Positions 24,574 to 32,941 of a stretch of 64,000 nt of DNA are shown here, one piece after another. The translations under genes and the position numbers were made by a program. Below the pieces are notes generated by a model. The model had not been told where the DNA came from and did not search any database. It was given only the letters and a program-made list of their open reading frames with translations. The stretch's first letter is position 1. Each line of letters begins with the position of its first letter. Source of the DNA: Streptomyces daqingensis (GTDB lineage: Bacteria; Actinomycetota; Actinomycetes; Streptomycetales; Streptomycetaceae); the NCBI RefSeq assembly GCF_014645895.1, contig NZ_BMMP01000005.1, positions 186,001 to 250,000 of the forward strand, in the 5' to 3' direction.

Positions 24574-25698
24574 TCAGCCGCAGTACTCCGCTTCAAGTAG
24601 GGCGTCCGTGCCGTCCGACCAGTCGCCGTTGATGTTGAACGCCGCGCTGTGCGCACCGTCCGCGGTGGTCACGGCAGTCGAACGCGAACCCTGGATCGTC
24701 CCTTCGTGGCCCCATACCTCCGTGCCGCAGGACAGGCGCCGCACGGTCAGGCCGAGTCCGTAGCGGCTGCCGTCCCCGGTCGGCACCGCGGACTTCATCT
24801 CCCGCAGCTGGCGCGGCGGCAGCACGTCCCCGCCCAGCAGTGCGCGCATGAACCGGATCAGGTCGTCCGTCGAGGAGATCATCTCCCCGGCGGCACCGGC
24901 GAGGGACGGATCGAGCCCGGTGACGTCGTACACGGGCGCGTGCGGGCCGGAGCGGGAGAGTGTGGAGTAGGAGCGTCCGTGCGGGCCCGCGATGCGCGGG
25001 GAGCCGCCCGGCAGCGAGGTGTCGTCCAGCCCGAGCGGACGAGTGATCCTGCGCTCGACCTCTTCCGCGTAGGAGCGTCCGGTGACCCTCTCGACGACCA
25101 TTCCGACGAGGACGTAGTTGGTGTTCGAGTACTCCCAGCCCGCGCCGGGAGCGAAGGACGGGGCGTGCCGCATGGCCGTCCGCACCTGCGCGGCCGGTTC
25201 GCGGGCCTCGTAGCGGCTGCGGAGGAAGCCGGGGCCGAAGTAGTCGCGCCGCACGGCGGGATCGGCGGTGAAGTCGTACACCCCGCTGGTGTGGCCCAGC
25301 AGTTGACGGACGGTGACGCGGCGGCCGTCGTGCCCGTGGCCCTTCAGAGTGCCGGGCAGCCAGCGTTCGACGGGATCGTCCAGGCCGACCTTCCCCTCCG
25401 CCGCGAGCTGGAGCACCACGGCCGCCACGAAGGGCTTGGTCAGACTGCCGATGCGGAACCTGTCGCCGGCCAACGGCGGGCGCAGCGTGGTGCGTTCGGC
25501 AGTCCCGGAGGCGCCTTTCCAGACGCCGCCGCCGTCCTCCGCCTGCGCCAGCACGCCCGGGGCGGCCCCCTTCGCGACCTGCTCGTCCATCGCCTCCTGC
25601 GTCGCGCTGTGCCCCTGGTCGGCCGCCGCGGAGGCGCTGACGGCGAAGACCGTCACAGCGCCGACCACCACGGCGACGACGGTGGAGCGGACGGACAT
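24574..25698 (-). CDS. Secreted serine hydrolase (D-Ala-D-Ala carboxypeptidase / beta-lactamase family)
   Basis: A 374-residue exported enzyme with a signal peptide (STVVAVVVGAVTVFAVSASA, about residues 5-24). The family motifs are SLTK (about residue 90, nucleophile), YSNTNY (about 187) and HEG (about 328) in place of KTG. It would hydrolyse D-amino-acid peptides or esters outside the membrane; the real substrate is unknown. It is separate from the other serine hydrolase at 10.9-12.3 kb, which lacks a signal peptide. The ATG is preceded by TAGAGT with a 6-nt gap, so the mRNA is probably leaderless. The EamA exporter stop lies 9 bp beyond this start. Confidence 0.87.
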   Translation of the reverse strand: MSVRSTVVAVVVGAVTVFAVSASAAADQGHSATQEAMDEQVAKGAAPGVLAQAEDGGGVWKGASGTAERTTLRPPLAGDRFRIGSLTKPFVAAVVLQLAAEGKVGLDDPVERWLPGTLKGHGHDGRRVTVRQLLGHTSGVYDFTADPAVRRDYFGPGFLRSRYEAREPAAQVRTAMRHAPSFAPGAGWEYSNTNYVLVGMVVERVTGRSYAEEVERRITRPLGLDDTSLPGGSPRIAGPHGRSYSTLSRSGPHAPVYDVTGLDPSLAGAAGEMISSTDDLIRFMRALLGGDVLPPRQLREMKSAVPTGDGSRYGLGLTVRRLSCGTEVWGHEGTIQGSRSTAVTTADGAHSAAFNINGDWSDGTDALLEAEYCG

Positions 25699-25704
25699 GC
25701 GCCG

Positions 25705-25710
25705 ACTCTA
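25705..25710 (-). promoter_or_regulatory. Candidate -10 of a leaderless promoter (serine hydrolase)
   Basis: TAGAGT on the minus strand, 6 nt (cggcgc) before the ATG at 25698. It overlaps the stop codon region of the EamA gene. No ribosome site in the gap. Confidence 0.5.
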
Positions 25711-26760
25711 ATGACCGGTGCGATTCGAGCGCCACACCGCGAAGACGACCAGGGCGCACCCCGCGTACTGGGTGAGGGTGGGGCGTTCCGCCAGAAAGCA
25801 CACCCCGAAGGCGACGGCGAGTACCGGCTGCAGAAGCAGCAGCGCGGCGCCTCGTGAGGGTGCCAGCCGCGGCAGCGCCGGATTGATCAGCAGCCACGCG
25901 AGGACCTGGCCGAGCAGCGCCATGGGGATGAGCCAGCCCCACGCCGGCCAGCCGGGATCGAGGTCGACGCCCGTCCACGCCGCGCCCAGCAGGCCGGAGG
26001 ATGCGGCTGCCGACAGCGTCGCGGCGGCCACGGGCGTGACGGTGTGCGGCTCCCCGCTCGCGCGGCCTTCGGAGCGGCTGCGGCCGCCGTCTCCGCCGAG
26101 CCGGATGAGGAAGAGGTAGCCGGCGAAGGCGACGCCCGCCGCCGAGCCGAACAGAACGCCGGAGAGAGGGTCGCTGCCGGGCTCGGGACTGCCGAGGGTG
26201 CCGCCCGCGAGTGCCACTCCCGCCAGCATGACGGGCGCGGTGAGCCAGAAACGGCGCTCCAGGCGTATGCCGGTCAGCACCCTCGCCAGCAGGGGGAAGA
26301 CGATCAGCTGCACGTTGAGCAGCACCGTCGCGATGGAGGCGCCGAGGTCGTGGATGCTGTGCACCCAGCACACGTAGTCGACGCCGAGCAGGGCTCCCGC
26401 GGCCAGGTCGAGCCTGAGCAGGCGCCACGGTCGCGCTCCCAGGCGGCGGCACTCGGCGAACGCCAGGGGCGCCAGCACGGCCATCGCGAGCGCGCACCGG
26501 AGGAACGCGGCGGTGCCCGCGTTCACGGCGGACAGCTTGATGAACATGCCCGAGGACGACGTGCTCGCCGCCCCCATGACGATCATCAGCGCCGGGCCCG
26601 GCCTCCCGAACCGTGCACGCGCGCGTCCGCCCCTGCCGGCTTGCTCCGGTCCCCGCGTCCGCTCCGGCTCGCCGCCGGGGGCGTCTGTGCCGCTGCCGGC
26701 CCCCGCCCCCTGCTGCCGGGGCGCGGGAGGTTCTCCGCCGCTCGTCTTCCTGGTCCCCAT
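25708..26760 (-). CDS. EamA/DMT-superfamily exporter
   Basis: A 350-residue membrane protein with about ten helices in two EamA repeats (residues about 55-180 and 215-340). It follows a hydrophilic, Gly/Pro/Arg-rich 50-residue N-terminal tail. Drug/metabolite transporters of this type export amino acids, metabolites or drugs. The protein starts at ATG 26760; the longer open frame upstream crosses into the LysR gene. It is divergent from the LysR gene at 26867 with 106 bp between, the classic regulator/target pair, so the regulator probably controls this exporter. Confidence 0.88.
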   Translation of the reverse strand: MGTRKTSGGEPPAPRQQGAGAGSGTDAPGGEPERTRGPEQAGRGGRARARFGRPGPALMIVMGAASTSSSGMFIKLSAVNAGTAAFLRCALAMAVLAPLAFAECRRLGARPWRLLRLDLAAGALLGVDYVCWVHSIHDLGASIATVLLNVQLIVFPLLARVLTGIRLERRFWLTAPVMLAGVALAGGTLGSPEPGSDPLSGVLFGSAAGVAFAGYLFLIRLGGDGGRSRSEGRASGEPHTVTPVAAATLSAAASSGLLGAAWTGVDLDPGWPAWGWLIPMALLGQVLAWLLINPALPRLAPSRGAALLLLQPVLAVAFGVCFLAERPTLTQYAGCALVVFAVWRSNRTGH

Positions 26761-26853
26761 GCGGATCACTCTGCCTTGCCGGACGCTGAAGCAACAGCGA
26801 GCATTCCTCGCCTGTACCCGGTAGCTCCGCTTCACGGTCACGCTGTCCCGGTG

Positions 26854-26859
26854 TAGCGT
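26854..26859 (+). promoter_or_regulatory. Candidate -10 of a near-leaderless promoter (LysR gene)
   Basis: TAGCGT followed by 7 nt (cccgacc) and the GTG at 26867. Located in the short divergent region shared with the EamA exporter. Confidence 0.45.
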
Positions 26860-26866
26860 CCCGACC

Positions 26867-27847
26867 GTGCTGAACCTGGAGCGGCTACGTGTCCTGCACG
26901 CCGTCGCCGTACACGGCTCCGTCGCCGGGGCCGCGGCGGCGCTGCACGTCACGCCCTCCGGCGTCTCCCAGCAACTCGCGAAGCTGGAGCGCGAGTCGGG
27001 CCACCGGCTGCTGGAGCCGCACGGCCGCACCGTCCGGCTCACGCATGCCGGCCGGACGCTCGCCGGGTACGCGGCACGGGTCGTCGCCGAGGCGGCGGGG
27101 GCCGAGTCCGACCTGGCCGACCTGAGCGCGGAGATCATCGGGCCTCTCCGGCTCGGCGGTGTCGGCAGTTCGCTGCGCGCCCTTCTCCCTGACGTCCTCG
27201 CCGAGCTGACCCGCGCCCACCCGCGGCTGGTGCCCACGCTGGTGGACGGGGAGGCGGTCGGGATGGTGCCGCTGCTGGCCCGCGGCGACCTCGACCTCCT
27301 CCTGGTGGAGAGCTGGGCGAACCGGCCGCTGGCGCTGCCCGCGGGGCTGGCGACGCGGACGCTCGCCGTGGAGGACGTACATCTGGCGCTCGGGGAGGGG
27401 CACCCGCTGGCGGACCGGGAGTGCGTGGACCTCGGAGACCTGGACGGGCAGGTGTGGGCGACGTGCCCTGCCGGGACGGAACCGTACGAGGCTCTGGTGC
27501 AGGCTCTCAGGGCGGTGGGCCGCGAACCCGAGATCCGCTACACCGTGACCGAGTTCGCGACACAACTCGCCCTCGTGGCACGCGACCTGGCGGTCGCGCT
27601 GTTCCCCGAGATGGGCCAGAGCCCCGCACCGCCGGGCGTGCGTTTCGTGCCCGTGCGCCCCCGCATGCGGCGGGAGGTGCTCGCGGCGTGGCGGGCGCCG
27701 GGCCTCGCCGGGCGCAGGCCCTCGCCGCTTCCCGCAGCCCGTGACGGCGGGGCTCGCCGGCTCCCCCGGCCGACAGCGAGTCCTGCCGTACGGGCGTGCG
27801 TGGAGGCGCTGAGCCGGGTGGAGTGGAGCAGCCCGAGCGCCTTGTGA
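26867..27847 (+). CDS. LysR-family transcriptional regulator
   Basis: A 326-residue regulator with an N-terminal winged helix-turn-helix (AVHGSVAGAAAALHVTPSGV about residues 14-33, then LEPHGRTVRLTHAGR) and a periplasmic-binding-like effector domain (about 90-290). The C-terminus from about residue 278 is Arg/Pro-rich and unlike the family. It is divergent from the EamA exporter, so it likely activates or represses that gene in response to the exported metabolite. Confidence 0.9.
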   Translation: MLNLERLRVLHAVAVHGSVAGAAAALHVTPSGVSQQLAKLERESGHRLLEPHGRTVRLTHAGRTLAGYAARVVAEAAGAESDLADLSAEIIGPLRLGGVGSSLRALLPDVLAELTRAHPRLVPTLVDGEAVGMVPLLARGDLDLLLVESWANRPLALPAGLATRTLAVEDVHLALGEGHPLADRECVDLGDLDGQVWATCPAGTEPYEALVQALRAVGREPEIRYTVTEFATQLALVARDLAVALFPEMGQSPAPPGVRFVPVRPRMRREVLAAWRAPGLAGRRPSPLPAARDGGARRLPRPTASPAVRACVEALSRVEWSSPSAL

Positions 27848-28092
27848 GGGGACGGAGAAGGGGCCGGGCCCCCGTCCGGGCGTGAGGGTGACAGGCGGGC
27901 AACGGGCGTCCAGGCGACGCCCGTTCGGGTTTCGGCAGCGACTTCTCGCCCCGGCCCGCCGGACCCCGCCTCCGCGGGCGGGCCGTGGCCGGATCATGCA
28001 GAGCGGACTGGGCGCGCCCGCTCGTACCCCACGCGTGGAAGGATGGCCGAACGACGACATCGTGAGACCGCTAGAGCAGGGGAGAGCACCAG

Positions 28093-30684
28093 GTGCCTGG
28101 CACGAATCTGACACGCGGGGAGGCTCGCGAGCGAGCACGACTGCTCACCGTGGACTCCTACGAGATCGAGCTGGATCTCAGGGGAGCGCAGGAAGGGGGT
28201 ACGTACAGCTCCCGTACGCTCGTCCGCTTCGATGCCGCGGAGGCGGGGACCAGCTTCATCGACCTGGTCGCCCCGGCGGTGCGCGAGATCACCCTGAACG
28301 GCGCGCCGCTGGACCCGGACGAGGTCTTCGCGGACTCACGCATCGCCCTGCCCGGCCTCGCCGAGGGCCGGAACGAGCTGCTGGTCGTCGCTGACTGCGC
28401 CTACACCAACACGGGCGAGGGGCTGCACCGCTTCGTCGACCCCGTCGACCAGCAGGCGTACCTCTACACGCAGTTCGAGGTGCCGGACGCGCGCCGCGTA
28501 TTCGCCAGCTTCGAACAGCCGGACCTCAAGGCCACGTTCCAGTTCACCGTCAGGGCCCCCGAGGGCTGGACGGTGATCTCCAACTCGCCTACGCCCGAAC
28601 CCGACGGCGACACCTGGCGGTTCGAGGCGACCCCGCGCATCTCCTCGTACATCACGGCGCTCATCGTGGGCCCCTACCACTCGGTGCACAGCACCTGGGA
28701 GGGCGGCGGGCGCACGGTGCCGCTGGGCATCTACTGCCGTCCCTCGCTGGCCGAACACCTCGACGCCGAGGCCCTGTTCGAGGTGACCCGGCAGGGATTC
28801 GACTGGTTCCAGGAGAAGTTCGACTACCCGTACCCGTTCGCCAAGTACGACCAGCTCTTCGTCCCGGAGTTCAACGCGGGCGCGATGGAGAACGCGGGCG
28901 CCGTCACCATCCGCGACCAGTACGTCTTCCGCTCCAAGGTCACCGACGCCGCCTACGAGACGCGCGCCGAGACGGTGCTGCACGAGCTCGCGCACATGTG
29001 GTTCGGCGACCTCGTCACCATGGAGTGGTGGAACGACCTGTGGCTGAACGAGTCGTTCGCCACCTACACCTCCATCGCGTGCCAGGCCCACGCCCCCGGT
29101 TCGCGCTGGCCGCACGCCTGGACGAGCTTCGCCAACCAGATGAAGACCTGGGCGTACCGGCAGGACCAGCTGCCGTCCACGCACCCGATCATGGCGGAGA
29201 TCGGCGACCTGGACGACGTCCTCGTCAACTTCGACGGGATCACCTACGCCAAGGGCGCGTCCGTACTGAAGCAGCTCGTCGCCTACGTCGGCATGGACGA
29301 GTTCTTCCGCGGCGTGCAGACGTACTTCAAGCGGCACGAGTGGGGCAACACCCGCCTCAGCGACCTGCTCACCGCCCTGGAGGAGACCTCCGGACGGGAC
29401 CTGGCCGCCTGGTCGAAGGCGTGGCTGGAGACGGCGGGCATCAACATCCTCCGCCCCGAGCTGGCCACGGACGCCGAGGGCGACATCACCTCCTTCGCCG
29501 TCCGCCAGGAGGCACCGGCGCTCCCGGCGGGCGCCACGGGCGAGCCGACGCTGCGGCCGCACCGCATCGCCGTCGGCCTGTACGAACTGCAGGGCGGCAA
29601 GCTCGTCCGCACCGACCGCGTCGAGCTGGACGTCGACGGCGCGCTGACGGAGGTTCCCGAGCTCGCCGGCCGTCCCCGTCCGGCCGTCGTACTGCTCAAC
29701 GACGACGACCTGTCCTACGCCAAGGTGAGGCTCGACGCGGAGTCCCTGGCGGCCGTCACCCGGCACCTCGGCGACTTCACCGAGTCCCTGCCGCGCGCGC
29801 TGTGCTGGGCCTCGGCCTGGGACATGACGCGCGACGGCGAACTGGCCGCACGCGACTACCTCGACCTCGTCCTCTCCGGCATCACCAAGGAGTCGGACAT
29901 CGGCGTCGTGCAGTCGCTCCAGCGGCAGGTCAAGCTCGCCCTCGACCTGTACGCCGACCCGGAGTGGCGCGAGACGGGTCTCACCCGCTGGTCCGACGCC
30001 ACACTGGAGCAGCTCCGCGCGGCGGCTCCGGGCAGCGACCACCAGCTCGCCTGGGCACGCGCGTTCGCCTCCACGGCACGTACCGAGGAGCAGCTGAACC
30101 TTCTGGCGGGCCTGCTGGACGGTACGGAGACCGTCGAGGGGCTGAGCGTCGACACGGAGCTGCGGTGGGCGCTGCTGCAGCGGCTGGCCGCGACCGGGCG
30201 TGCGGGCGAGAAGGAGATCGCCGCCGAGCTGGAGCGTGACGCGACCTCGGCGGGCGAACGGCACGCCGCGATGGCGCGGGCCGCGCGCCCGACCGAGGAG
30301 GCCAAGGCCGAGGCATGGGCCTCGGTGGTCGGCAGCGGGGCGGGGGACGCGGAGACGGGTCTGCCCAACGCGGTGCAGGAGGCCGTCATCGGCGGCTTCC
30401 TCCAGACCGACCAGCGGGAGCTGCTCGCCCCGTACAGCGAGAGGTACTTCGAGGCCGTCAAGGACATCTGGGAGACGCGCAGCCACGAGATGGCCCAGCA
30501 GATCGCGGTCGGCCTCTACCCGACGCTGCAGGTCTCGCAGCAGACCCTCGACGCCACGGACGCCTGGCTGGAGCGGGCGCAGCCGGGTGCTGCCCTGCGC
30601 AGGCTGGTCACCGAGTCGCGCGCGGGCGTGGAGCGTGCGCTGCGCGCGCAGCGCGCCGACGCCGAGGCGGGCGCCGGGAGCTGA
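28093..30684 (+). CDS. pepN: Aminopeptidase N, M1 family (first copy)
   Basis: An 863-residue zinc metallopeptidase of the actinobacterial PepN type. The exopeptidase motif GAMEN is at residues 263-267. The zinc motif is HELAH from residue 297 (H297, E298, H301), with the third ligand E320 in LNESFA. The N-terminal beta domain (TRGEARERARLL, then YEIELDL) and the roughly 400-residue C-terminal helical domain are complete. It removes N-terminal residues from peptides in the cytoplasm. A second PepN lies at 32.9-35.6 kb, and snapalysin lies between them, so the region handles proteolysis products. A GTG start follows ggggagagcacca. Two strong hairpins follow the stop. Confidence 0.95.
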   Translation: MPGTNLTRGEARERARLLTVDSYEIELDLRGAQEGGTYSSRTLVRFDAAEAGTSFIDLVAPAVREITLNGAPLDPDEVFADSRIALPGLAEGRNELLVVADCAYTNTGEGLHRFVDPVDQQAYLYTQFEVPDARRVFASFEQPDLKATFQFTVRAPEGWTVISNSPTPEPDGDTWRFEATPRISSYITALIVGPYHSVHSTWEGGGRTVPLGIYCRPSLAEHLDAEALFEVTRQGFDWFQEKFDYPYPFAKYDQLFVPEFNAGAMENAGAVTIRDQYVFRSKVTDAAYETRAETVLHELAHMWFGDLVTMEWWNDLWLNESFATYTSIACQAHAPGSRWPHAWTSFANQMKTWAYRQDQLPSTHPIMAEIGDLDDVLVNFDGITYAKGASVLKQLVAYVGMDEFFRGVQTYFKRHEWGNTRLSDLLTALEETSGRDLAAWSKAWLETAGINILRPELATDAEGDITSFAVRQEAPALPAGATGEPTLRPHRIAVGLYELQGGKLVRTDRVELDVDGALTEVPELAGRPRPAVVLLNDDDLSYAKVRLDAESLAAVTRHLGDFTESLPRALCWASAWDMTRDGELAARDYLDLVLSGITKESDIGVVQSLQRQVKLALDLYADPEWRETGLTRWSDATLEQLRAAAPGSDHQLAWARAFASTARTEEQLNLLAGLLDGTETVEGLSVDTELRWALLQRLAATGRAGEKEIAAELERDATSAGERHAAMARAARPTEEAKAEAWASVVGSGAGDAETGLPNAVQEAVIGGFLQTDQRELLAPYSERYFEAVKDIWETRSHEMAQQIAVGLYPTLQVSQQTLDATDAWLERAQPGAALRRLVTESRAGVERALRAQRADAEAGAGS

Positions 30685-30707
30685 CCGTGCGGGCGGGAGA
30701 CCGCCCG

Positions 30708-30736
30708 CGAGGACGGCCGGCTGCCGGCCGTCCTCG
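30708..30736 (+). terminator. Terminator after pepN, 13-bp stem
   Basis: CGAGGACGGCCGG pairs with CCGGCCGTCCTCG around a 3-nt loop, 24 nt past the pepN stop. Confidence 0.8.
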
Positions 30737-30741
30737 CAGCG

Positions 30742-30779
30742 GAGCGGGTGCGCCGCGCGAGAACGCGGCGCACCCGCTC
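30742..30779 (+). terminator. Second hairpin after pepN, 16-bp stem
   Basis: GAGCGGGTGCGCCGCG pairs exactly with CGCGGCGCACCCGCTC around loop CGAGAA, 5 nt beyond the first hairpin. A tandem-terminator arrangement. Confidence 0.8.
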
Positions 30780-30863
30780 TGTCGGCTCCCGGCCTCTCCG
30801 GAACCCGTCCGGCTCTGCGAACCGGCCACCGGCTCTCCGGAACCCCCCCCTCTGACACCGCGA

Positions 30864-30888
30864 AGGCCCCCGGCGATACCGGGGGCCT
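30864..30888. terminator. Hairpin facing the snapalysin gene, 10-bp stem
   Basis: AGGCCCCCGG / CCGGGGGCCT around CGATA. It lies about 120 bp beyond the snpA stop in its transcription direction, so it probably ends the leftward snpA transcript. Confidence 0.6.
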
Positions 30889-31006
30889 CCGTGTGGGGGA
30901 AATGCGGGTTCCACCTCAGGCGTGGTGCGTTCTGTGCTTCAGGCGTGGTGCTGGCTGTGCGGGTGTTGCCTGCCGTGCTGGTTCTTCGACTCGCGGCCTT
31001 GCGCGG

Positions 31007-31666
31007 TTACTTGGCGAAGGCAGCCTGGTCGAACGCGGCGTTCGCCACACCGTTGGCCCACAGGGACTGGACCTGGGCGGCCTCGTTGGCGTCCGGCTTG
31101 GCGTTGGTGCAGGAGGGGCCGGGGCCGCCACCGGACATCAGCTGGCTGCAGGGACCCTCGTAGGTGTCCGGGAGGCCGAGGACGTGACCGGTCTCGTGAG
31201 CGACGACGCGGTTGCTGTCGTACTCCTGGTTCTGGGCGTAGTCGAGGAAGATGTAGCCGTTGCCGTGGCCGTCCGTCGAAGCGTACGAACCACGCGGGTC
31301 GTCGCCCTCGCGGTAGTCGAAGCTGGCGCTGCCTCCCTCGGCCAGCTGCACGTTGGAGACGGCCGCGTTCCAGGTCGCCGTGGACTGCGCGATCTCGCTG
31401 GCGAACGTGGGAGCGCCGCTGGCGTCGTAGTTGACGGTGACGGCCTGGATGCCGGGCTTCGCGGCCTGCTTCTTCAGCGCGTCCTTGACGACGGCGTTGA
31501 AGAACGCCTCGTTCGCCTTGTTGGACTCACCGACGAAGCCGGTCCTGGTGACGCTGCTCTTGGCGGCGCCGTCGTCCGGCGTCGCTGCCGAGGCTGGCAT
31601 CGCACCCAGACCCAGGGCCAGACCGAGGCCGAGTGTCGCGGAGAGTGCCGTAGTGCGTCGCTTCAT
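31007..31666 (-). CDS. snpA: Snapalysin, secreted M7 neutral zinc protease
   Basis: A 219-residue preproprotein. Residues 1-28 form a signal peptide ([22 protein letters not shown]), followed by a short propeptide and the catalytic domain. Zinc motif [11 protein letters not shown] gives H157, E158, H161 and D167, the aspzincin-like third ligand of family M7. Cys173 and Cys186 can form the family disulfide. Snapalysin is the smallest known metalloprotease type and is secreted by streptomycetes to degrade milk-type proteins. The divergent LysR gene at 31884 is the expected SnpR activator. No ribosome site conflict: AGGAGG lies just upstream of the ATG. Confidence 0.95.
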   Translation of the reverse strand: MKRRTTALSATLGLGLALGLGAMPASAATPDDGAAKSSVTRTGFVGESNKANEAFFNAVVKDALKKQAAKPGIQAVTVNYDASGAPTFASEIAQSTATWNAAVSNVQLAEGGSASFDYREGDDPRGSYASTDGHGNGYIFLDYAQNQEYDSNRVVAHETGHVLGLPDTYEGPCSQLMSGGGPGPSCTNAKPDANEAAQVQSLWANGVANAAFDQAAFAK

Positions 31667-31855
31667 GGGGGGTCTCCTCCTGGTCCGTAGTGCCGGCCGC
31701 TTCTAGGTGGGGCGCGGCCGCACTGCCGGAAAGAACTCCTGCCGACGCAGAGTCTGTTGGAGTCTCGCGCTCAGCGGATGATGGCAGGTGGCGATAGCTT
31801 CGAGGCATCACCCGGTATACGGAGGCTTCAGCGGGCACCTCGGCATCTGGTGTGT

Positions 31856-31869
31856 CATGCGCACGCATG
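31856..31869. promoter_or_regulatory. Candidate LysR operator (CATGCG-CA-CGCATG)
   Basis: A perfect 6+2+6 inverted repeat 3 nt upstream of the -10-like TATGCT of the snpR-type gene, in the divergent region shared with snpA. Position fits autoregulation by the LysR protein. Symmetry is read from the sequence; the role is inferred. Confidence 0.5.
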
Positions 31870-31871
31870 GA

Positions 31872-31877
31872 TATGCT
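31872..31877 (+). promoter_or_regulatory. Candidate -10 of a leaderless promoter (snpR-like gene)
   Basis: TATGCT with a 6-nt gap (ccgggt) to the GTG at 31884. It supports 31884 rather than the upstream ATG 31857 as the start. Confidence 0.5.
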
Positions 31878-31883
31878 CCGGGT

Positions 31884-32864
31884 GTGGAGCTCGAAGTGAG
31901 GCATCTTCGTGCGCTGTGCGCCATCGCCGACACGGGCAGCGTGCACAAGGCCGCCCGTCAACTCGGCATGACCCAGCCCTCCTTGACCACGCAGCTCCGC
32001 CGCATCGAGCAGGCCGTCGGAGGACAGCTCTTCACGCGGGAGCGTACCGGCAGCAGACCCACGCCGCTCGGCCGGTTCCTCCTCTGCCGGGCCCGCCCCC
32101 TCGTCGCCGAGATGAGCGCCCTGGTCAGCGAGACGCGGGCCGCCGCCGGCCGCTCCGGAGGCGAGTCCCTGCGCATCGGCAGCACCGGCAGCCCGGCCGT
32201 CCCCGGCTGGCTCCGCCGGCTGCGCAGCCGGCTGCCGGAGGCCGACACGACGTTCCACATGGACGTACGGGCGCACGAGCTGCTGCGGATGGTCGCCTCC
32301 CACCAGCTCGACGCCGTCTTCGTGCACGAGGTCGAAGGCACCCCGCTGCACGTGCCGGACGGCGTGGACCTGCACGTACTCGTCGAGCGCGAACCGCAGT
32401 TCGTGGCCATCTCCGCGACGCACCCGGCCGCCGAGCGTCCCGTGCTGAGCCTCCAGGAGCTGGCCCGCGAACGCTGGATGGTCGACCCCACGGCCGACGG
32501 CGAATGGACGGGCCTGCGGCGGGTCTTCGCCGACGCGGGCATCAGCCCCCGGGTGGTCCACGGCGACAACATGGCCGCCGCCGACCTGGTCGCCGCGGGC
32601 GAGGTCGTCGCCCCCTGCCAGCCCACGTCGCCGGCCCGTCCCGGCTGGGTCGTACGGCCGCTGCTGGGCGACCCGCTCGCCGTGCGGCTGCTGCTGGCCA
32701 CGCCCGAGCCGAGGCCCGGAACCAAGCCGGTGATCGAGCCGGAGACGCTGCTCGGCGATCTGGAGTCGGCGTACCGCGAGGTGGCGTGGGCGAGCGAGCC
32801 CTACAGGCACTGGCTCCTGCGCCACGACGACGCCGCCTCGCTGCCGTTCTCGGTAGTCGCGTAG
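31884..32864 (+). CDS. snpR: LysR-family activator of snapalysin (SnpR-like)
   Basis: A 326-residue LysR regulator. The helix-turn-helix (TGSVHKAARQLGMTQPSLTT, about residues 15-34) starts right after the N-terminal VELEVRHLRALCAI, which is how SnpR/MprR proteins begin. The effector domain (about 90-290) follows. It is divergent from the secreted protease gene, the arrangement known for snpA/snpR, where the LysR protein activates the protease. A start at ATG 31857 would add nine residues; GTG 31884 is preferred from the family start and the -10 spacing. Confidence 0.88.
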   Translation: MELEVRHLRALCAIADTGSVHKAARQLGMTQPSLTTQLRRIEQAVGGQLFTRERTGSRPTPLGRFLLCRARPLVAEMSALVSETRAAAGRSGGESLRIGSTGSPAVPGWLRRLRSRLPEADTTFHMDVRAHELLRMVASHQLDAVFVHEVEGTPLHVPDGVDLHVLVEREPQFVAISATHPAAERPVLSLQELARERWMVDPTADGEWTGLRRVFADAGISPRVVHGDNMAAADLVAAGEVVAPCQPTSPARPGWVVRPLLGDPLAVRLLLATPEPRPGTKPVIEPETLLGDLESAYREVAWASEPYRHWLLRHDDAASLPFSVVA

Positions 32865-32941
32865 CCGGCTGAGCACGGGCGGAAGGCACGCGAAGCCGCC
32901 GCCTCCCGCCCGCGCCCCGCGGACGTCCGTCCGCGCGCGGC

